NCBI GenBank assembly: GCA_016709495.1 | Contig: JADJMS010000022.1 | Location: 54,458 to 118,457 of the forward strand | DNA from: Candidatus Dechloromonas phosphorivorans | GTDB taxonomy: Bacteria; Pseudomonadota; Gammaproteobacteria; Burkholderiales; Rhodocyclaceae | Reading direction: 5' to 3' | DNA length: 64,000 nt | In this document: piece after piece, positions 58,561 to 64,000 of the stretch | Position numbering within the stretch: the stretch's first letter is position 1 | Layout: the number at the start of each line of letters is the position of its first letter | The notes under the pieces: model-generated | What the model was told of the DNA's origin: nothing | The model's database searches: none | Seen by the model: the letters and a program-made list of their open reading frames with translations, nothing else | Program-made: the position numbers and the translations under genes

Positions 58561-59355
58561 TCACTCAAGTTTCTTGAGGTAATCCTTGGTAAAAATTTTG
58601 TCCGGTAGATCACGAAGCTTCATTTCGCTATATTCCAGCGTTGATTTCTCATTGCCGCGCAGCGCATCTTCCATCACCAATCGCGTTGGACGCTGCTTGC
58701 CAGCCAGCGTCTGGAAATTTTCATAGCTACATTTTTTCAGCAGTCGATTTGACAACGAATAAAACTCAGCCTTTAGCGGCCATGCGTTCTTCTGATTTAC
58801 CCAATAAACCACCTTTTGATAGGTCACTGATCGGTCGACTGCAGCCAACTCCATCACCACGTAATTTTCGCCATTGATGGTTTCATTACGTAGTACGGTG
58901 GGATTATAGTCGCCAGCAAAATTGGCCCGCGCCAAATCGCCATTTGCCACCTGTCCAGTCAAGCGCTGAGCCAGGGAAATCCGCACCGGCTGGGAGACTT
59001 CAGGCATGAAGACCCAAAGATCGCGCCCCTTCATCAAAATAATCTGCCCACGCTCCGATGCAGGCTCGGTCACCATCACGACCGTATTTTCATTGCCTTT
59101 GGAAAGCACACGATATTTTCGTGTTTCAGCCTGCTTATCTGGCTGGCTGCTATTGATTACAATATCAACCTGAAAACCTTCGGATGGGAAGCGGACCTGA
59201 TCGGCCTTTTCCACTATACTCCGGGCATAAGCATCATCCGTTGACGCAGGGCTGGGTTGCTGCGCCAATGCCGCCACCGACTGGAGCGACAAAAAAATGC
59301 CGGAAGACAGAACACAGGCCCACAAATTCAAACGCTTGGTGCTATTGCAGAACAT
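58561..59355 (-). CDS. LolA-like outer-membrane lipoprotein-sorting protein
   Basis: The 264-residue protein has a signal peptide (LNLWACVLSSGIFLSLQSVAALAQ) and the fold pattern of the uncharacterised LolA-like family: KYRVLSKGNENTVVMVTEPASERGQ, ILMKGRDLWVFMPEVSQPVRIS, and SVTYQKVVYWVNQKN. Start 59355 has GAGGAG six bases upstream. These proteins usually accompany an ABC transporter and a DUF1302-type barrel, both of which are next door but on the other strand. Confidence 0.82.
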   Translation of the reverse strand: MFCNSTKRLNLWACVLSSGIFLSLQSVAALAQQPSPASTDDAYARSIVEKADQVRFPSEGFQVDIVINSSQPDKQAETRKYRVLSKGNENTVVMVTEPASERGQIILMKGRDLWVFMPEVSQPVRISLAQRLTGQVANGDLARANFAGDYNPTVLRNETINGENYVVMELAAVDRSVTYQKVVYWVNQKNAWPLKAEFYSLSNRLLKKCSYENFQTLAGKQRPTRLVMEDALRGNEKSTLEYSEMKLRDLPDKIFTKDYLKKLE

Positions 59356-59406
59356 AAGCAACTCCTCGCATGTGTTTAATATTATTACCTTCGCATTCTA
59401 CCCAGC

Positions 59407-60168
59407 ATGAACAGCGTCGTCCGAATCGAGCGCGTCTTCAAGGAATATCTGCTTGGCGAACAGATCGTTCAGGCCCTCAATGATATAACACTGTCAATTG
59501 AGCCCGGTGTTTTCCTTGCCATTTCCGGCCCTTCTGGCAGCGGCAAAACGACCATGCTCAACCTCATCGGCTGCATTGATCGCCCGACTAGCGGCGATAT
59601 ATACATCAATGAAGAAAACGTTTCACAAAAAACAGCCAATGAACTGGCCGATCTGCGTGCTCGCTCGATTGGTTTTATCTTTCAGACCTTCAATTTACTG
59701 CCCGTCCTATCAGCCGCAGAAAATGTTGAATATCCATTGCTCCGCCGGTCCGATATTTCGCCCGAAGAACGCAAACGGCGCGTCGACTATTTCCTCGATA
59801 TCGTTGGCCTCAGCAAGTACGCGAACAATCGGCCAAACCAGCTCAGCGGCGGCCAGCGCCAACGTGTAGCCATTGCTCGCGCCCTAGCCGTCAAACCCAC
59901 CATTGTCCTGGCCGATGAACCCACGGCCAATCTCGACAAAGCCACCGGCATCGAAATTTTGAAGTTGATGAAAAAAATCAACGAGCACCTCGGTACCACC
60001 TTTATTTTCTCTACCCATGACCAGAAAGTCATCGACCACGCCGACCGTTTAGTCAAAGTCGAAGATGGAACCATCAAAGCCTTTGGCGTCCGTGATGCCG
60101 AATACAGATGGAATCTGGCCCGCGTCCGTAACCTCTCGGACATCGCAGCTGGCGAAACAACTGAATAA
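59407..60168 (+). CDS. ABC transporter ATP-binding protein (LolD/MacB type)
   Basis: A 253-residue ATPase: Walker A SGPSGSGKTTMLNLIG (about 38-53), signature LSGGQRQRVAIARAL, Walker B IVLADEPTANLD, H-loop FSTHD. The IFQTFNLLPVLSAAENVEYP segment is typical of the LolD/MacB group. Its expected permease (MacB/FtsX type) is not found next to it; the gene that follows is the outer-membrane barrel. Divergent from the LolA-like gene by about 50 bases. Confidence 0.92.
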   Translation: MNSVVRIERVFKEYLLGEQIVQALNDITLSIEPGVFLAISGPSGSGKTTMLNLIGCIDRPTSGDIYINEENVSQKTANELADLRARSIGFIFQTFNLLPVLSAAENVEYPLLRRSDISPEERKRRVDYFLDIVGLSKYANNRPNQLSGGQRQRVAIARALAVKPTIVLADEPTANLDKATGIEILKLMKKINEHLGTTFIFSTHDQKVIDHADRLVKVEDGTIKAFGVRDAEYRWNLARVRNLSDIAAGETTE

Positions 60169-60189
60169 TCACTTCACCGGAAACATAAC

Positions 60190-61538
60190 GTGCTTCAACC
60201 TATCAAGCATCTGCCCCACCTCACCTTCATTGCCGCACTTTGCCTAAGCTTGGGCGCCCAGGCCGAGGATAAAGAATCCCTGTTTGGCGATGATTTGCCA
60301 AAAGCAAGTGCCAAACCAGCCGCATCAAGCAGCCCTGGTATTAAAGGTTTTATCCATTTTGAACTTGCCCGTGCCGTTGATGATCCAGAACACTGGTCAA
60401 AAATGCGCACTCGCGCCGACCTAAGTTCAGCAGGAAATCTGGGGGCTGACATCAAATGGAAGCTGGTGCCCGCTTCGACTATGACGCGGTCTCTGGCGCC
60501 ACTGATTTTTACAACAAAGATGTAGTAAAAAATCAACGTTTCGACGCCATGCTGCGCGAAAACTATATTGATTACAGTGCCGGCAATTGGGATTTCCGCA
60601 TTGGCCGCCAAAATGTCATTTGGGGTGAGATGGTAGGTCTGTTCTTTGCTGATGTCGTCTCAGCACGCGACATGCGAGAATTTATCCTGCCAGAATTCGA
60701 TCAACTCCGTACCCCACAATGGGCAGCCAGGGCTGAATATTTCAAGGATGACTTCCACGCTGAATTGTTGTGGATACCGGTTGCCAGCTACGACAACATC
60801 GGCAAACTGGGAGCCGAGTTCTACCCCTACCAGCCAGTGCCAAACGGTTTCAATGTTCGCTACCAACAAGAAGTGCGACCGGAACGCAATACGGACAACA
60901 TGAATTACGGTCTACGTCTCTCAACCCTCAAAAATGGCTGGGATATCTCAGGCTTCTACTACCGCAGTACCGATATTAACCAAACCTTCTATCGCGAAAT
61001 CGCGATTGCACCAGTACCAACAGTTACCTACCAAGCACGCCACGACCGCATTAGCCAAGTTGGTGGCACATTAGCCAAAGATTTTGGCGATATCGTCCTC
61101 AAAGGCGAAACGGTATATACCAAAGGTCGCAGCTTTACTTCCCTGAATGCCATGGACAGTGATGGCGTGGCTCAACAGAATACGGTTGATTGGGCTGCGG
61201 GACTTGACTTCAGCTTACCCGCTGAATCACGCCTGAATGTTCAGGTCTTCCAGCGTCAGTACATGAACTACGACCCATACAATATTTCTGACAAACGCGA
61301 AAATGGCTACAGCCTATTACTCAACAGCAAGTTTTTCACTAACTGGGAAGCACAAGCACTATTTATCTCAAGTGCCAATCGATCCGACTGGCTATTCCGC
61401 CCCCGCGCCGTCTGGAGTTTTGAACGTAACTGGCGAATGGTGGTTGGTGCAGACATCTTCAATGGACCAGCCATGGGTATGTTCGGGCGATATGACCAAC
61501 AGGATCGGGTTTATTCAGAAGTCCGCTACAGTTTCTGA
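60190..61538 (+). CDS. DUF1302-like outer-membrane beta-barrel protein, frameshifted
   Basis: A signal peptide (HLTFIAALCLSLGAQAED) and a low-complexity linker are followed by a barrel with IGRQNVIWGEMVGLFFADVV, alternating hydrophobic strands and a terminal aromatic residue (YSEVRYSF), as expected for outer-membrane barrels. The frame breaks at about 60460-60461: one missing A splits ADIKWK from AGARFDYDAV. Correction gives 449 residues. GTG start at 60190. Function unknown; such proteins are often linked to export through an ABC/LolA-like set. Confidence 0.8.
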
Positions 61539-61676
61539 TTCAATCCAAGTACAAATGACAATTAAGGACCGCCAAACATTACGGTCAACGCGTCAAATAG
61601 CTTAAAAATTTGGCTGAAATTTTTTTGCGCTGTCATCCACGGCAAAAACAGCGTTTGCGGTGCGTTCGATAAGCTA
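61539..61676. other. short intergenic stretch before the insertion sequence
   Basis: 138 bases between the barrel gene and the left end of the IS. I see no promoter, terminator or RNA in it; a TTTGGC ... TTTGCGC sequence has GG and GC 13 bases apart, which is too far for sigma54. Confidence 0.4.
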
Positions 61677-63084
61677 AGGGAACTCTGCATAAGTAGTCGC
61701 CCCTGCAAAATTCATCCAATCATCCCGGATAATCGGAAATTTTAATGGCCCGAACTGAATCGCGCATGACCTCCGTTGATTAGTTGTTTCAACGCCAGTA
61801 AAACCGGTTGCGCAGCGCATCGCCCTGTTCGCTCTGAAGCCAGCAGCGATCCATCCGGTGATCCGACTTGAGATGGGCAATTGCCGGTTCCTCAGCCTGT
61901 CGTCACTTGAGCAACCGGCCCTGCTGCTTAGTCAGCGACTTGTACTTGCCGCGATGAATGATCTCCACTTTGGGATTATCACGATCGGCGCCACGAAATC
62001 CCAGATCTACGACCACTTCCTTTGGCCCGCGTCCGACATCTTCGAGCAGGATGCGCGTTTGCTCCAGTTGCGCCGAGACAATGTGACCATAGTATGAGGT
62101 GCCGGGAAAGGTTCGTGCCCCGACCATCAGGCCGCTCTTGTGGGTCACAGCAACAGGCCTTGACACCGAACTCGTAGGATTTCCTGGCTTTGCCCTTGCC
62201 GATCCATTCAACTTCAGGCGCATGCAGGACGTACAGCTTGTTCTTGTCCTTGGGTAGTTGCTTGCGGATGCGCTCAGCATGCTCAAGCAACGTGTTCAGT
62301 TGGGCGATGTTGCCCGGCGATTCGCTGGTTGCAGTTTCCAGTTTGCAACCAACTTCGCGCAGCACGATACCGAGGATGGTGCACTGGCGATTGACGGTAC
62401 GGCTTGGGCGTAGCCGCCAGCCTTGCGGCGCAATTCCTTTCCTTCTTTCACGAAGGTCTGTTTCAAGGCAACACCGACGCACTGCGCGGCCTGTACAATC
62501 TTGGCCCGGGCGATCTCCAACAAGCGGCTATCGACCGGATGGGCGACGGCTTTCTCCTGAACGGTCGTATCGACGATGACGCGCTCGAACTCCGCTGGAC
62601 GTACAGCCTTGCATTGCACGGCAGTATCGATGGTTGCCTTGAGCAACTCTTCCACCCAGGCTTCGCCGATGGCGGTGCGGAAGCGGCCAAATCCGGGTGG
62701 CATCGCAAGGCATTGCCGGCGTGTATTAGTCCTGACCACTGAAGTATTTCCAGACCACATTTCCGACCAACGGGTGACCAGTTCTTCATCACCCAGATTA
62801 AAGGCGTGCTTGAGGTAAAGCAGTGCAGCCATCAACGGGATCGGCAAACGCGGCCGGCCGGCGACACTGATGCCGGCACCTACATTCTCCAGGGTCGTTC
62901 TAAACATGTCATTGCCAGGCAACACCTGGCCCGAGCGATTCTTACGGGCGAAGACTGGAGCCAAAGCGGCTTCGATCTGCGACCGCGGCATCCGACCAGC
63001 CAGCACTGCCAAAGGGTGGCGAAGGTTAATCATTTGATCGAGTCGGGTGCGGAAAAAATCGTCGGTGGCCATCAGAACTTCCCT
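61677..63084 (-). mobile_element. decayed IS5-type insertion sequence
   Basis: About 1.4 kb carrying a broken transposase. The ends read AGGGAACTCTG (61677-61687) on the left and, inverted, AGGGAAGTTCTG (63073-63084) on the right, an imperfect terminal repeat. No clean target duplication was seen. The exact boundaries are inferred from these repeats. It lies between the barrel gene and the promoter box of the 63376 gene. Confidence 0.6.
61789..63072 (-). pseudogene. IS5-family transposase, multiply broken
   Basis: N-terminal part intact from 63072: DDFFRTRLDQMINLRHPLAVLAGRMP, AGRPRLPIPLMAALLYLKH, then RVIVDTTVQEKAVAHPVDSRL and ALKQTFVKEGKELRRKAGGYA in the DDE region. Further pieces (KSYEFGVKACC, VVDLGFRGADRD, HLKSDHRMDRCW) follow in other frames. 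Between about 62700 and 62780 there is a missing base, a Tyr codon turned to TAA and then an extra base; more shifts follow near 62390 and 62120. With this many lesions, including a substitution, it is a real relic and not only sequencing error. Confidence 0.85.
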
Positions 63085-63200
63085 CAATTTCTCTCAGGTT
63101 TCTATGACCACTATTTCTCAGAGATTTCGTGGGGGAAATTTCCGGCGAAAACCTTCTGTTTGCATGAACTTCAGGCTTTTTACAGGGCTGACCATTTATT
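63085..63200. other. AT-rich spacer between IS and the promoter box
   Basis: About 115 bases next to the IS end. Two copies of a TTTCTCTCAG / TTTCTCAGAG-like string occur near 63088 and 63113. No gene or RNA is seen here. Confidence 0.3.
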
Positions 63201-63217
63201 TGTCGGAATTCTTTACA
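63201..63217 (+). promoter_or_regulatory. second copy of the 17-bp box (candidate PrsR site)
   Basis: TGTCGGAATTCTTTACA, matching the box at 44469-44485 at 13 of 17 positions. It ends 85 bases before the GG of the sigma54 promoter at 63301. The outer parts TGTCGGA and TTTACA are identical in the two copies. Confidence 0.6.
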
Positions 63218-63300
63218 CCAACTGCTGAATCCCACTCAGCCTCTCAGAACAACAAAATTAAATATCTTTTAAAACAATACATAAGAAACAAAATCAAGAG

Positions 63301-63318
63301 TTGGCACATTAAATGCTT
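63301..63318 (+). promoter_or_regulatory. sigma54 promoter before the 63376 gene
   Basis: TTGGCACATTAAATGCTT: GG (63303-63304) and GC (63315-63316) with 10 bases between, including the consensus TTGGCAC. Predicted start near 63328, leaving a leader of about 48 bases before the ATG with GGAG as ribosome binding site. Confidence 0.8.
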
Positions 63319-63375
63319 AGTTATCGCCAGGAGCAATCTCTATCAAATATGTAGTATCTCTAACTGGAGAAAATC

Positions 63376-64000
63376 ATGAATTTCAAGAAATCCGCAAGCT
63401 GGCTCGCTCTTGCCACAGCTTTGACGCTGTCTGCAACTGCAGCAAATGCAACCCCTGTTGTTGGTACAGCCAATCTTTCACTTGGTCAGGTTGCAATCTC
63501 ATTGAATAATATCAATTTTAATCCCGACCAAAACACCGTCGCCTTTCCGGTCATTCCGGCTGATAACGGTACAGATGGCGTTTTTTCGACAAATGCTAAT
63601 GCCAATACTGGGTCGTTCGCAAACGCTTCCTTCGGCAGCATCTTTGCACCAACCTTCGGTTCTATTAATGACATGAACCCGGGAACATTCCCGGTTGGTA
63701 CCTTAACCACAGTATCGAAATTCTTGGAGTTTGCAGCAAAGCCGAGTTGGTTATTCACGGGCACTTATTTGATTCCAGGTAATGCATACCCTGGCTCGCC
63801 TTATTTTGTCAGTGAGGTAGGTGGTGACGTTTTTGCTTCATTTAGCGTGTTGGGCACCATTTGTGATACCGAAGGCGACGGAACCTGTGATGCGACAGAT
63901 GACGTGACGAATTTTAAACTTGCGCTCTCTAGTCAATACGCCAATACAACTTTCGCTGCACTCTCAAATACGCTACTGACTGGTGGAACTCTGCCTAATA
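63376..64000 (+). CDS. secreted protein, likely PEP-CTERM type (cut by window end)
   Basis: The first 208 codons of an open frame. Signal peptide: MNFKKSASWLALATALTLSA, cleaved near ANA-TP. The mature part is rich in Asn, Thr, Gly, Phe and Ser and has few charges, with one Cys-Cys pair around TICDTEGDGTCDATDD, typical of Gram-negative surface or matrix proteins sorted by exosortase. The C terminus, where a PEP-CTERM motif would be, is outside the window. The sigma54 promoter and PrsR-like box upstream support the assignment. Confidence 0.75.
   Translation, partial: MNFKKSASWLALATALTLSATAANATPVVGTANLSLGQVAISLNNINFNPDQNTVAFPVIPADNGTDGVFSTNANANTGSFANASFGSIFAPTFGSINDMNPGTFPVGTLTTVSKFLEFAAKPSWLFTGTYLIPGNAYPGSPYFVSEVGGDVFASFSVLGTICDTEGDGTCDATDDVTNFKLALSSQYANTTFAALSNTLLTGGTLPN

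Noticed and set aside
61576..61632. TTTGGC ... TTTGCGC as a sigma54 promoter
   Set aside because: Spacing between GG and GC is 13 bases and no gene follows in the plus direction except the IS.

Overview
This is 64 kb of a Gram-negative bacterial chromosome. The gene orders rpsB-tsf-pyrH-frr-uppS-cdsA-dxr, smc-zipA-ligA and pyrG-kdsA-eno-ftsB, together with a PEP-CTERM/exosortase-type exopolysaccharide locus and the best-remembered protein similarities, point to a betaproteobacterium, probably Rhodocyclales (Dechloromonas/Zoogloea/Accumulibacter-like). The assignment is inference; no rRNA is present. I saw no tRNA, rRNA or CRISPR array.

Layout. 1-5004 (minus): translation and envelope operon from a strong sigma70 promoter before rpsB down to dxr, which is cut by the window edge. 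5007-9407: rmlD (minus), then map-glnD (plus). 9404-19055 (minus): tightly overlapping smc-zipA-ligA-galU-hpt-methyltransferase-mtnP. 19177-23217 (plus): a nucleoside deaminase, mutS and a secreted phosphoesterase. 23211-28377 (minus): slyD-like, bcp, ftsB, eno, kdsA, pyrG. 28536-36152 (plus): a nine-gene secondary-metabolite/lipid cluster with DarA- and DarB-like resorcinol enzymes, an acyl carrier protein, a ketosynthase that lacks one expected active-site His, a ketosynthase-like partner, a BtrH-like protein and an ABC-2 exporter. 36171-38054: thioredoxin-TPR protein and galE. 38101-44388: a cNMP-binding patatin, a one-module NRPS (C-A-T-TE) and a VTT membrane protein. 44469-47417: a sigma54-driven operon of a Tat-type exported protein, a PqqD-like protein, an HprK-related kinase and a nucleotidyltransferase (HPr-rel-A system). 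47426-58538 (minus): trypsin-like protease, lytic transglycosylase, prsT, prsR, prsK, a polyprenyl-phosphate sugar transferase and manC. 58561-61538: LolA-like protein, an ABC ATPase and an outer-membrane barrel. 61677-63084: a decayed IS5-type insertion sequence. 63201-64000: a sigma54-controlled, signal-peptide-bearing protein cut by the window end.

Two points stand out. First, a 17-bp box (TGTCGGA-T--TTTACA) followed by a GG-N10-GC sigma54 promoter occurs both before the HPr-rel-A operon and before the exported protein at 63376. The window also encodes the sensor kinase PrsK and the sigma54 activator PrsR that belong to PEP-CTERM systems, so both are plausible members of one regulon. Second, six otherwise convincing genes (eno, the patatin, the NRPS twice, the protease, prsK, the barrel) are each broken by a small indel. 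In every case adding one or two bases, in most cases to a homopolymer, restores a full-length family protein. Because one of them is enolase, uncorrected sequencing error is more likely than true pseudogenization, and these genes are annotated here as whole genes with frameshifts.
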